This document shows, piece after piece, positions 42,809 to 53,075 of a stretch of DNA of 58,518 bases. The stretch is from Pontiellaceae bacterium (GTDB lineage: Bacteria > Verrucomicrobiota > Kiritimatiellia > Kiritimatiellales > Pontiellaceae): NCBI GenBank assembly GCA_016937035.1, contig JAFGWS010000093.1:1-58518 (forward strand), given 5' to 3'. How positions within the stretch are numbered: position 1 is the stretch's first letter; every line of letters begins with the position of its first letter. The notes under the pieces were generated by a model. That model had not been told where the DNA came from, did no database searches, and saw nothing but the letters and a program-made list of their open reading frames with translations. Both the position numbers and the translations under genes were made by a program.

Positions 42809-44104
42809 ATGGAAAACGAGTCCCGAAATATTGAAATTGGTTCCCGGTCGAGGAAGCGTTTCTTTTTGGCCCATAAACATTCAAGTGCATTGGTGGTTGC
42901 CATTGCACTGCACGCGGGTTTAGCGGTGGCCGCTCTCAGTTTTGTGGTGGTGCAGGCGATGAAGCCGGAGCCGGCGGTTTTTGTCGCCACGGAGGTACCA
43001 CGTCCGCAGCCGAAGCTGAAGAAGATTGAGATTCCGGTGAAGGACAGCAAGAAGAACAAAGCCCCGAAGCTGCGCCAGATGATTACGACGAAGCCCAACG
43101 TGGCCGTAAGCCTACAAATGCCGGAAATGGTCGGGATTAAAGGAGGCAGCGGATACGGGAAGGGAACCGGACTCGGAGGAATGGGACTGGGATTCGAATT
43201 TGACTTGTTCGGCGGCGGCAGCGGATCCGGAAACGAACTCGTTGGGACATTCTATGACCTGAAGCAGCGGCAGGATGGAAAACTGACCAACATTGGAAAG
43301 GCGCTGAAAGATGACTTAGAGAATCCTATGGGAGCGCGTGGTGGGCTGGCCAGTAATGAGACGCAGGATCGGGCGATAACCGTGATTAAAAGCTTCATTA
43401 ACTCCGGGTTTGAGCAATCCCGCTTGGAGGACTATTTTAAGGCACCGAAGCTTAAATATGCACAAACGATCATGATGCCGATGATTAAAGCCGATGCTGC
43501 TCCTGAAGCGTTCGGAGTGCAGGATCGGGTTGATGGAAAATTCTGGATTTGCCATTACAAAGGGCAGATTGCTGCACCGGAAACAGGGGAATATCGGTTT
43601 TGCGGGCTTGCTGATGATGTTTTAGTTGTTCGTCTGGACCGAAAACTCGTGCTGGATGCCTGCTGGCCTACACATATTGGAAAAATGACTTCATGGGAGA
43701 GTGATGATGAAAACAATCGGCGTTTTTCCATTGATGGAAGCAGTAACGCCGGAATGGGTTTCGGCGCCCGCCCTCAGAATAACCGCGCGTTTCCTGGCGG
43801 TGGAAGCGGCAACAACGGGATGGTTATCGGCGATTGGGTAAAATTGAAAAAGGGAGAGCCCGTCGACATCGATATTGTGATCGGGGAGATTCCCGGCGGA
43901 GAATTTATGGCCCGCCTTCTTATTGAGCAGAAAGGGGAAACCTATCGGATGGTCGGCAGCGGCGAGGGACGTCGTCCGGTGCTTCCGATTTTTAAAACCG
44001 TTGAGATCGATAATCAGGAAATGATTAACTTGATGAAGCTGAATGATAATGAGATGACACTGGACGGTCCGGTTTTTGGCGTGAAGATCAACACCGCCGA
44101 GTAA
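42809..44104 (+). CDS. Membrane-anchored TonB-like/PA14-like protein with Gly-rich linker
   Basis: A 431-residue protein. After a charged N-terminus, one hydrophobic anchor (residues about 27-48) is followed by a proline/lysine-rich stretch (TEVPRPQPKLKKIEIPVKDS) like the spacer of TonB or GspC proteins, and a Gly-rich linker (about 108-142; GGSGYGKGTGLGGMGLGFEF). Residues about 240-400 resemble a PA14-like carbohydrate-binding domain (FWICHYKGQIAAPETGEYRF, CGLADDVLVVRLDRKLVLD). A second Gly/Asn patch interrupts it (GSSNAGMGFGARPQNN). No TonB C-terminal domain is visible. The role is unknown; sugar sensing or surface attachment is an inference. A tRNA gene follows. Confidence 0.65.
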   Translation: MENESRNIEIGSRSRKRFFLAHKHSSALVVAIALHAGLAVAALSFVVVQAMKPEPAVFVATEVPRPQPKLKKIEIPVKDSKKNKAPKLRQMITTKPNVAVSLQMPEMVGIKGGSGYGKGTGLGGMGLGFEFDLFGGGSGSGNELVGTFYDLKQRQDGKLTNIGKALKDDLENPMGARGGLASNETQDRAITVIKSFINSGFEQSRLEDYFKAPKLKYAQTIMMPMIKADAAPEAFGVQDRVDGKFWICHYKGQIAAPETGEYRFCGLADDVLVVRLDRKLVLDACWPTHIGKMTSWESDDENNRRFSIDGSSNAGMGFGARPQNNRAFPGGGSGNNGMVIGDWVKLKKGEPVDIDIVIGEIPGGEFMARLLIEQKGETYRMVGSGEGRRPVLPIFKTVEIDNQEMINLMKLNDNEMTLDGPVFGVKINTAE

Positions 44105-44124
44105 ACTTTACAGATAAAATTTAT

Positions 44125-44201
44125 GCACCCGTGGCGCAATTGGATAGCGCATCTGGCTTCGAACCAGAGGGTTGCAGGTTCGAACCCTGCCGGGTGCGCC
44201 A
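44125..44201 (+). tRNA. tRNA-Arg (anticodon TCG), CCA encoded
   Basis: A complete 77-base cloverleaf. Acceptor GCACCCG (44125-44131) pairs with CGGGTGC (44191-44197), discriminator G, then encoded CCA (44199-44201). Anticodon stem TCTGG/CCAGA with loop CTTCGAA places TCG at 44159-44161. T-loop GGTTCGAACCC is canonical. It would read CGA and, with modification, other CGN arginine codons. Confidence 0.95.
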
Positions 44202-44207
44202 TATTAT

Positions 44208-44240
44208 GGCCCGATCGTTTTTGATCGGGCCTCTATTTTC
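44208..44240 (+). terminator. Terminator after tRNA-Arg
   Basis: Nine-bp stem GGCCCGATC (44208-44216) / GATCGGGCC (44223-44231), loop GTTTTT, followed by TCTATTTTC. Confidence 0.75.
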
Positions 44241-44293
44241 TCGGTTGCTCAATGCGGCGGTAGTTTTCCTTGTTCTGCTCCAGACGCAAGGAG

Positions 44294-45124
44294 TCAGCGC
44301 AGTTTGAGCTGGGCGAGGCACCGGGTAAAGTCGCTGGGCAACGGCGCGGTGGTTCGAATGGTTTGTTCGGTTTTGGGGTGTTTAAACACCAATCGATACG
44401 CGTGAAGCATTTGGCGCGGCTGTTCCATCGAGAGGTCTGAACCCGTGCCGGCATATTTTTTATCGCCCAGAACCGGGTGGCGTTTATCGGCTAAATGGCG
44501 ACGGATCTGATGGGTTCGGCCCGTCTCTATGCGGAGTTCGAGATAGCTCGCGTGCTTGTTGGAGTCGAGCAGTTTAACCTGCGTGGTCGACATATAGCCG
44601 TCGATGTCGGAATGCATCTCTTTCCACTTGTCGGAAAATTTTCCGACCGCGACCGCGCGATAGATTTTCATGATGTCTTTGCCGCGGAACATCGGAATCA
44701 TGAGCTCCTTGGCCTGTGCGCTTTTAGCGAAAATGACACAGCCGGAGGTTTCTTTATCGAGACGGTGAACAGCGACAATCGCTGAATTTTTCTCCTGCTT
44801 ACGAAGCATGACTTCCAGACTGTCGTCTGCGGCGTTGGTCAATACGTATGCCGGTTTGTTGACAATCAGAAGATCGTCGTCCTGCCAGAGAATCTGGATG
44901 TGCTTGGGGGTTGAAGGAGCGCGTTCGTTGATCAGGATTTCCACGCGGTCTTGTTCGAGCACGTTGTGCTTTCGGATCCAGATGCGCTTGCCGTTCACCA
45001 ACACGCGTTTTTCATCGATGGCCGCCTGCGCCTGTTTTTTCGAAATGCCGAGTTCCTCTGCAATAACAGCGAAAAGGCGCATGCCCTCCTGCTTCTGTTT
45101 AACCTGGAACGATTGTCTTTTCAT
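44294..45124 (-). CDS. RluA-family rRNA/tRNA pseudouridine synthase
   Basis: A 276-residue pseudouridine synthase. N-terminal S4-like RNA-binding domain (about 15-70, LGISKKQAQAAIDEKRVLVN), then the RluA catalytic domain with ILWQDDDLLIVNKPAYVLTN, catalytic Asp in VAVHRLDKETSGCVIF, and LELRIETGRTHQIRRHLADK, HPVLGDKKYAG. Length is normal. The exact target (RluC, RluD or a related site) cannot be fixed. Start chosen at 45124 (MKRQSFQVKQ) because the upstream frame to 45187 has a Cys-rich, repeat-derived look; the ribosome site is weak. Confidence 0.9.
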   Translation of the reverse strand: MKRQSFQVKQKQEGMRLFAVIAEELGISKKQAQAAIDEKRVLVNGKRIWIRKHNVLEQDRVEILINERAPSTPKHIQILWQDDDLLIVNKPAYVLTNAADDSLEVMLRKQEKNSAIVAVHRLDKETSGCVIFAKSAQAKELMIPMFRGKDIMKIYRAVAVGKFSDKWKEMHSDIDGYMSTTQVKLLDSNKHASYLELRIETGRTHQIRRHLADKRHPVLGDKKYAGTGSDLSMEQPRQMLHAYRLVFKHPKTEQTIRTTAPLPSDFTRCLAQLKLR

Positions 45125-45298
45125 AAATCTGCTTTGTTTTGGAAGGGCGGAACAATAGGCGCAACCCCCTCGTTCATACAACGGCATTCTGAAGGAATTG
45201 TTTGAAGGCTGCTACGCAGCGGAATTATCGTTGCCGCATTGCGTATAACGTAGTGCGTAGTGCTTATTCCGTATTACGTATTACGCAGCACGTCACAA

Positions 45299-45751
45299 CT
45301 ACTGGCCGCCAATCGCTACTTTTACGACGACCTTATGGATCGCGCCGCTGCCGATGAGCGGGAGGTGAGCATCGGTCGGCAGAAAAACGGCAAATGAGCC
45401 GGGCGGAACGCGGACGATGCTCTCCGGTTCGCCTTCAAAGAATTCGAGGTCCTTCTCTTCGTCATACGCAATCGCGCTCTCTAAGCCCTCCACCGAGCGC
45501 CAACCCATCGACTCTTCTCCGCTGATGACATATTGAATGTCGACATATTTGCGGTGGCCTTCCAGCTGTCCGTCGCTGACTGCACGGCCTTGTGTTCTGG
45601 AGACGACGGCATAAACGCGGTCGCCGTTGATTTCATATTTTCCGTCGGCCATCGCCTCAATGCCCGGCTGGTCCAGAAAGCCGAACGCTTCGGAGCATCC
45701 GGCGCGGAATCCTGTGTAGTGTGCTGCGTTTTTCAGTGTATCGAGTATCAT
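45299..45751 (-). CDS. YhcH/YjgK/YiaL-family protein (NanQ-like)
   Basis: A 150-residue beta-sandwich protein. Start at 45751 follows AAGGAGACAGAG; a longer frame starts 20 codons upstream. Motifs: MILDTLKNAAHYTGF, EGHRKYVDIQYVISGEESMG, FFEGEPESIVRVPPGSFAVF and LPTDAHLPLIGSGAIHKVVV. The family includes E. coli NanQ (YhcH), a sialic-acid anomerase or epimerase-like cupin, and YiaL/YjgK. No nan or xyl genes are adjacent, so the substrate here is open. Confidence 0.9.
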   Translation of the reverse strand: MILDTLKNAAHYTGFRAGCSEAFGFLDQPGIEAMADGKYEINGDRVYAVVSRTQGRAVSDGQLEGHRKYVDIQYVISGEESMGWRSVEGLESAIAYDEEKDLEFFEGEPESIVRVPPGSFAVFLPTDAHLPLIGSGAIHKVVVKVAIGGQ

Positions 45752-45909
45752 CTCTGTCTCCTTCTTTGAACTCCAAGATATTTTGTCTGTCCTTCTATTT
45801 GTTTTAAACACCCGCTTCGCTCAAGACGCCAAAGACTCAAAGCTTCGTGCTCCTTCGTGTTTATTATAATTGCGGTTTTGCTGGACTTTGAAATTTGTGG
45901 ATCAAAAAA

Positions 45910-48078
<2,169 letters not shown>

Positions 48079-48080
48079 TC

Positions 48081-48191
48081 ATGGTTGAGGAATCCGATGT
48101 TCAGGGCCGGATGCACGACGGTCTGGCTGAAGGAATTACTCGGAAGTTTGTTTCTATGAGTGCATTGGAAAACGCAATTATTGAATGGTGA
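48081..48191 (+). CDS. Possible 36-residue protein upstream of amtB
   Basis: A frame of 36 codons starting MVEESDVQGRMHDG with GGAGG (48067-48071) nine bases upstream. It ends ALENAIIEW. No known family. It might be a short leader peptide or a gene fragment; the ribosome site is the only support. Confidence 0.3.
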   Translation: MVEESDVQGRMHDGLAEGITRKFVSMSALENAIIEW

Positions 48192-48421
48192 AAAAAGGGG
48201 GGGCAGCGCGTTTCGCTGAAACCTCATAGAAAGACGCTGTACATTCTCTACTCTCCGCCGATTTTAATCGGCGTGGTCACGCTGACCCCGCCTCTCGAGA
48301 AGACAATATTGTAATTATTGAGCAACAAAAAACAGAAATGTGGCCAAAGTGTTGAGTTCATCCAAATTTGGAATATTTATAAGTATCACGAATGCAGCAT
48401 ATAAAAATGGTTTGTGTCTGA

Positions 48422-48437
48422 TGGCATACCTTTTGCG
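48422..48437 (+). promoter_or_regulatory. Sigma-54 (RpoN) -24/-12 promoter of amtB-glnB
   Basis: TGGCATACCTTTTGCG matches the sigma-54 consensus, with GG at 48423-48424, exactly ten bases, then GC at 48435-48436. It lies 65 bases before the amtB ATG. Amt-PII operons are usual NtrC/sigma-54 targets. No clear NtrC site was found by eye. Confidence 0.75.
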
Positions 48438-48501
48438 TAAAGGCGCTCATTCCACGTAACCGTTTGGGAGAGAAACAACCAATCCATATAGGAGAATGCC
48501 A

Positions 48502-49815
48502 ATGAAGAAAAAGACGAAGGACGCGCTGCTTGCGCTCGCGGTGTGTGCTGTTGCTGCGCCGACAGCTGTTATGGCTGAGGAACCGGGCGTCAGTCAGGAA
48601 ATGTTTACCATTAACAACACATGGATGATGGTTGCCACTTTCCTTGTGTTTGTCATGCATCTGGGATTCGCCATGGTCGAAACCGGCCTGACCCGCGCGA
48701 AAAACTCAGTCAACATTCTGTTTAAAAACACCGCCATTCCGGCGATCGGTCTGCTGACCTACGCGCTGATCGGCTTTGTTCTCATGTATCCGGGCGAATG
48801 GCTGGTGGATGGAGTGATTCCAAAAATTACTTCGTTGGGGCTGCATTGCCCAGCGAACGGGAATACCAGCGGATATAACGCAGGTTACACGTTCTGGACC
48901 GATTTTCTCTTTCAGGGCATGTTTGCCGCAACGGCCGCAACGATTGTTTCCGGTGCGGTGGCCGGCCGCATTAAACTTGGGCCGTTTCTAGGATTTTCCG
49001 CCATCTATGTAGCGATTGTTTATCCGTTCGTCGGCTCCTGGGTCTGGGGCGGCGGCTGGCTGGCTGAAAAAGGATTCCACGATTTTGCCGGTTCTACCTT
49101 GGTTCACTCGGTGGGTGGATGGGGTGCACTGGCCGGTATTATTCTGCTGGGGCCGCGTATCGGAAAATATGTAAACGGCAAAGTAAAGGCGATTATGGGC
49201 CACAACATGCCGTTGCTTACGATCGGTGTATTCCTGCTGTGGCTCGGCTGGTTCGGTTTCAACGGCGGCTCTGTGTTGTCGGCTGATCCGGGGCTTGTCT
49301 CGTATGTTCTCGTTACCACCTGCCTGGCAGCAGCGGCCGGCATCATGGGCTCTATGCTGGTTTCCTGGATTGTTCAGAAAAAGCCTGACCTCACGATGGT
49401 ACTCAACGGCTGTCTAGCCGGTCTGGTCGGCATCACGGCCGGAGCCGATGTGGTTTCCGTTCCGGCAGCGGTTGCCATCGGGCTTATCTGCGGAGGCATT
49501 GCGGTCGTTTCGGTAATGGCCTTAGAGCACATGAAGCTTGATGACCCGGTCGGTGCCACGACGGTCCATTTAGTCTGTGGTATCCTCGGAACACTCTTTG
49601 TCGGTATCTTCAGCCCCGATTTCAGCTTCGGCACTCAGTTAATGGGCGTGCTGGCTTACGGTTTGGTCTGCTTCCCGGCGGCCTTTGTGATCTTCTTCGT
49701 ACTGAAGAAAACCGTTGGCATCCGTGTGAGCAAGGAAGAGGAACTCAAGGGGCTCGATCTCGGCGAGCATGGTATGGAAGCCTATCACGGATTCCAGTTC
49801 TTCACGAATGTATAA
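48502..49815 (+). CDS. amtB: Ammonium transporter AmtB
   Basis: A 437-residue ammonium channel with a signal peptide (MKKKTKDALLALAVCAVAAP) and eleven membrane helices. The ATG at 48502 has GGAG seven bases upstream; an ATG at 48496 is too close to it. Conserved stretches: FAMVETGLTRAKNSVNILFK, DFAGSTLVHSVGGWGALAGI (periplasmic Asp and first twin His), HNMPLLTIGVFLLWLGWFGF, and the second twin-His region GATTVHLVCGILGTLFVGIF. It conducts NH4+/NH3 and is gated by a PII protein encoded immediately downstream. Confidence 0.96.
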   Translation: MKKKTKDALLALAVCAVAAPTAVMAEEPGVSQEMFTINNTWMMVATFLVFVMHLGFAMVETGLTRAKNSVNILFKNTAIPAIGLLTYALIGFVLMYPGEWLVDGVIPKITSLGLHCPANGNTSGYNAGYTFWTDFLFQGMFAATAATIVSGAVAGRIKLGPFLGFSAIYVAIVYPFVGSWVWGGGWLAEKGFHDFAGSTLVHSVGGWGALAGIILLGPRIGKYVNGKVKAIMGHNMPLLTIGVFLLWLGWFGFNGGSVLSADPGLVSYVLVTTCLAAAAGIMGSMLVSWIVQKKPDLTMVLNGCLAGLVGITAGADVVSVPAAVAIGLICGGIAVVSVMALEHMKLDDPVGATTVHLVCGILGTLFVGIFSPDFSFGTQLMGVLAYGLVCFPAAFVIFFVLKKTVGIRVSKEEELKGLDLGEHGMEAYHGFQFFTNV

Positions 49816-49827
49816 AGGAGTTTAAAA

Positions 49828-50169
49828 ATGAAACTGATTATTGCATACATCCAGCCGGAAGCCCTCAACGAGGTCAAACAGTCACTTTACGACGCAGAGA
49901 TCTTCAAGATGTCCATTACCAACGCGATGGGCTGCGGACAACAGAAGGGCTACCACGAAACCTATCGCGGCGCGGATATTGAAGTGAATCTGCTCAAGAA
50001 GGTCCGCATCGAAATCGCTGTGAACGATGAATATGCCGCCGCCACCACCGATGCGATTATTAAAGGCGCGCGGACCGGAAATATCGGAGACGGAAAAATC
50101 TTCATCCTCGATCTGCCGGAATGCATCCGTATCCGCACCGGAGAAAAGGGCGGAGCAGCCATCGGCTGA
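49828..50169 (+). CDS. glnB: PII signalling protein GlnB/GlnK, Tyr51 replaced by Ile
   Basis: A 113-residue PII protein: [20 protein letters not shown] at the N-terminus, the T-loop (about 37-59) [20 protein letters not shown], the B-loop [18 protein letters not shown] (ATP/2-oxoglutarate site) and a C-loop [12 protein letters not shown]. It begins 12 bases after amtB, the usual amtB-glnK arrangement, so it should block AmtB when nitrogen is ample. In the T-loop, position 51 is Ile where Tyr51, the uridylylation site, is normally found (E-Y-V-V in E. coli), while Tyr46 is kept. So regulation by GlnD uridylylation is unlikely, leaving effector binding. Confidence 0.93.
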   Translation: MKLIIAYIQPEALNEVKQSLYDAEIFKMSITNAMGCGQQKGYHETYRGADIEVNLLKKVRIEIAVNDEYAAATTDAIIKGARTGNIGDGKIFILDLPECIRIRTGEKGGAAIG

Positions 50170-50242
50170 AAGCTGTCGGGAACTGCTGCCTGATTACGGT
50201 ATGAGGCGGTAGATTCCCAAATCATACTCTCACCTCCAAAGT

Positions 50243-50289
50243 CGCCCGCCTGTCCGATTCTCTCTCTTGGACAGGCGGGCGCATTTTTT
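50243..50289 (+). terminator. Rho-independent terminator of the amtB-glnB operon
   Basis: Perfect 13-bp stem CGCCCGCCTGTCC (50243-50255) / GGACAGGCGGGCG (50269-50281), 13-base loop, followed by T6 (50284-50289). Confidence 0.95.
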
Positions 50290-50599
50290 AAAATTCGGGT
50301 TTAATGAAACCCATTATTTTCTTCCTGATAACGTTCGTTTTCTTTGTTCAGACAATGGTTAGGGCAGGCTGAAATTGTGCTCGGCTTCTAATTGTATCAA
50401 ATATTTATCGAGTAGCTTCGTCTTTTGATCATTGGTGCAGCTCCTGCAGGTCCGTCTTTTGACTGGAAGCAGGGTGCGTTCAGCAGGGGATCGGAAGCCT
50501 GAATAATGAAACCGTATTTGGAATACTGTTTTGCTGAGTTGGTCGTTTGATCAGACAGAACACGGCTTTCAGAATAATTGAAACGACAGGGGGAACAGA
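50290..50599. other. Gene-free spacer before the GH43 gene
   Basis: Nothing recognised beyond the ribosome site CAGGGGGAACAG just before 50600 and a short TGCAGCTCCTGCA near-palindrome around 50438-50450. Confidence 0.5.
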
Positions 50600-52093
50600 A
50601 TGGTAAAAATCCATAATGCTGCTGCGGTGAACCATCGCGGGGCGAAACAGTTATCGTTGGTTCTGGGCGTCATGGCGCTCGGGAGTATGACAGCACAACA
50701 CGCATTTGCACTGGAAGGCGCGATTGAGATTCACGATCCGTCTACTCTCGCGGAATGCGACGGAAAATATTACACCTATGGAACAAGCGGCACGGCGCTG
50801 GTTTCTGAAGACGGCTGGGTCTGGAGCCGCAGTCAGACCCCTTCACGAAGAGGAATGGCACCCGATATTATTAAGCTCGGCGACCGCTATTTTCAGTATG
50901 TTTCGGCCAATGTGGGAGGACAGCCCAGAGCGGAGATCAATCTTATTACCAACAAGACACTGGATCCGGATTCTCCCGATTTTGAGTGGGTGGAAGAAGG
51001 GCTGATTGCCTCTTCAGATGGGGAGGAATTCTGCAACGCGATTGATCCCGGCCTCTTTCTTGATCCTACGGATGGTCGCCTTTGGATGGTTTACGGCTCC
51101 TATTTCGGGTTCATTCGTCTGGTTGAGCTGGACCCGAAAACCGGACAGCGTGTTGATCCGAACGGGAAACCGTACGAGATTGCAATCAACTGCGAAGCTT
51201 CCATTATGATTTATCATGACGGCTGGTACTATCTGCTGGCCACGCACGGCAGCTGCTGCCAAGGAGCCAACTCCGGCTACAACATCCGGGTCGGTCGCTC
51301 CAAAAAGGTTACGGGACCCTTCATCGACCACGTCGGCATCGATATGCTCCAAGGCGGTGGAAAGCTGTTTATGGGCTCCGGCGCCCGAATTATCGGCCCC
51401 GGTCATTTTGGTTTGATTGATCTGGGCGACGGCGTTCAACGATTCAGCTGCCACTACGAAGCGGATTTGGATCGGGGCGGTGCCAGTGTGATCGATATTC
51501 TCCCTCTCCAATGGGACGACGGCTGGCCGGTTGCCGGCGAGAATTTCAAAGAAGGTACGTATAGAATTGAATCCGTTCGTACCGGAACCGCGCTCGAACT
51601 CGCCGTTGAGGGTTCTGCAGTCGGCGGCGGTCGCCGGCGGGGCGGCGGCGGAATGTTCGGCGGTGGCGGCGGCGGTGGAGTTATTCCCGATCAGCAGGCT
51701 TCCGATGTTTCGGCCAATTGGCCCGAAGGAGAAACCGAAGTCGGTATGGCCAACTATATGTGTCAGGCCCAGCAAAAATGGACGTTTACGCCGGTTGCTG
51801 ATGCGGGCGGATATTTCGGCTCCCCCTTCTTTAAAATCACGGTTGCCGGAACAGACCGTACACTGGCGGTGAATTCGGATGCAGAACTGGTTGCATTACC
51901 TGCCTTTACCGGTGCTCCTGAGCAGTTGTGGCAGGTTGATCAGCTGGATGACGGTACGTGGCGTATTATGCCTAAGGCCATTCCCGGAACAGACGAGCGC
52001 ATGGCGCTTTCGGGCATCGGCGGAAGTTTTGCGACGTTGTCGAAGTATGATCCGGACAGCGTGAAGCATCGCTGGTTGCTGAAAACGCCCTAG
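50600..52093 (+). CDS. Secreted GH43-type arabinanase/xylosidase with ricin-like C-terminus
   Basis: A 497-residue protein with a long basic N-terminus and signal peptide ending HAFA (about residue 38). GH43 five-blade propeller: base Asp46 in IEIHDPSTLAECDGKYYTYG, pKa modulator Asp149 in NAIDPGLFLD, acid Glu199 in NCEASIMIYHDGWYYLL, and the closing HYEADLDRGGAS. HDPS, CEAS and G-C-C-Q-G-A-N-S fit endo-arabinanase-like GH43 enzymes. Residues about 315-497 form a beta-trefoil-like (ricin-B/CBM13) carbohydrate-binding domain with YRIESVRTGTALELAVEGS and AMALSGIGG-type repeats. A Gly/Arg-rich insertion (341-361, GGGRRRGGGGMFGGG) lies in it. It likely degrades arabinan or arabinoxylan side chains. 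Confidence 0.88.
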   Translation: MVKIHNAAAVNHRGAKQLSLVLGVMALGSMTAQHAFALEGAIEIHDPSTLAECDGKYYTYGTSGTALVSEDGWVWSRSQTPSRRGMAPDIIKLGDRYFQYVSANVGGQPRAEINLITNKTLDPDSPDFEWVEEGLIASSDGEEFCNAIDPGLFLDPTDGRLWMVYGSYFGFIRLVELDPKTGQRVDPNGKPYEIAINCEASIMIYHDGWYYLLATHGSCCQGANSGYNIRVGRSKKVTGPFIDHVGIDMLQGGGKLFMGSGARIIGPGHFGLIDLGDGVQRFSCHYEADLDRGGASVIDILPLQWDDGWPVAGENFKEGTYRIESVRTGTALELAVEGSAVGGGRRRGGGGMFGGGGGGGVIPDQQASDVSANWPEGETEVGMANYMCQAQQKWTFTPVADAGGYFGSPFFKITVAGTDRTLAVNSDAELVALPAFTGAPEQLWQVDQLDDGTWRIMPKAIPGTDERMALSGIGGSFATLSKYDPDSVKHRWLLKTP

Positions 52094-52153
52094 ATTGCCG
52101 TAATTAACAAAGAACTAATTTTATAAAATCAAAAATCTATTAAGGAGGTTGTA

Positions 52154-52801
52154 ATGACGATCAACCATATTCGAAAAAGCTTACTGGGAGCAGCCTTGTC
52201 CTGCATCGCATTCGTTTCGATCGGCAGTAATGTATCGGCGGCACCCCATGTCGACAAAGACGGATTCATTCAGTATTGGACCATTCTGGAGCCGATCAGT
52301 GTGAACGGGCTCACTAAATCGGCCGTTCGGGCGGCGGTGGAGCGGGAATATTTCCCGGCTCAGTTGAGCGTTCTGCCTAAGGACGGCGACAAGGTGACGA
52401 TCGGTGGCAACGAACATGTTTGGCATGCCGCGTCCACAGACCAATATAACGTGAACCTCTACTTCTTTTCTGAAGCCTACAAAAAGCCGACGTCCAATGT
52501 GTTGTTTTGGTGCGTAACCATTATTGATTGTCCCCAGGAAATGAAGAATGTGCGCCTGGCAATCGGTTCGAACGCCGCGTCGGTCTGGTGGGTCAACGGC
52601 CAGGAAGTAATCGGCATCTACAATGACCGTCAGACGGTCATCGACGACGGCGTCTCCAAGCGCATCACGTTGAAGAAGGGGCGGAATATTATTCGGGGCG
52701 CGGTGATTAACGCCGGCGGCGCCACCGATTTCTGTGCCAGAATCCTTGATGCGAATGATCAACCGCTCAAGACGTTTACCGTCGATGTGACCGCGGAGTA
52801 G
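52154..52801 (+). CDS. Secreted accessory protein of the GH43 gene, beta-sandwich type
   Basis: A 215-residue secreted protein with signal peptide (MTINHIRKSLLGAALSCIAF ... VSAA). The rest is beta-rich, with DGFIQYWTILEPISVNGLT and VRLAIGSNAASVWWVNGQEV, then DDGVSKRITLKKGRNIIRGA, resembling galactose-binding-like/GH2-N-type sandwiches often attached to acetylxylan esterases and GH43 proteins (from memory). No catalytic triad is visible, so a carbohydrate-binding or accessory role is likeliest. It begins 60 bases after the GH43 gene with GGAGGTTGTA as ribosome site. Confidence 0.6.
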   Translation: MTINHIRKSLLGAALSCIAFVSIGSNVSAAPHVDKDGFIQYWTILEPISVNGLTKSAVRAAVEREYFPAQLSVLPKDGDKVTIGGNEHVWHAASTDQYNVNLYFFSEAYKKPTSNVLFWCVTIIDCPQEMKNVRLAIGSNAASVWWVNGQEVIGIYNDRQTVIDDGVSKRITLKKGRNIIRGAVINAGGATDFCARILDANDQPLKTFTVDVTAE

Positions 52802-52901
52802 TCCTCTCGGAGGCGACACAGTGGATTGTACAGCAGGCGGAAACGCGCCTGCTAAACATACAGGTGAGATTAGGTGCGCAGAAACTTCACTCACACCGAT
52901 A

Positions 52902-52929
52902 AATAAAGCACCCTCCTGGGTGCTTTATT
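52902..52929. terminator. Bidirectional terminator, perfect 12-bp stem
   Basis: AATAAAGCACCC (52902-52913) / GGGTGCTTTATT (52918-52929) with loop TCCT. Flanking A and T runs make it usable from both sides, ending the GH43/accessory unit. Confidence 0.85.
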
Positions 52930-52952
52930 GCGGAGCGGTGGGTTTAATACCC

Positions 52953-53071
52953 CGCAGCTTGCTGCGAACAATTGTAGAGCTGAAATGGTTGTAGACCTTC
53001 CAGCCGCGGCGGGAAGGCTTTCTGCCGTTCCCGCCCTACAAAGATTAGATACCCCGCTGCTCGCAGCGGGG
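52953..53071. repeat. Three adjacent GC-rich palindromes
   Basis: CGCAGC-TT-GCTGCG (52953-52966); GGCGGGAA (53008-53015) with TTCCCGCC (53028-53035); and CCCCGCTGC-TC-GCAGCGGGG (53052-53071). The outer two share the wording TA(A/G)ATACCCCGC and look like copies of a REP-type element. Confidence 0.75.
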
Positions 53072-53075
53072 AGGT

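Noticed and set aside
44014..44202. A 62-residue minus-strand frame with AGFEPATLWFEARC
   Set aside because: It is antisense to tRNA-Arg. This peptide is a well-known spurious translation of tRNA genes.
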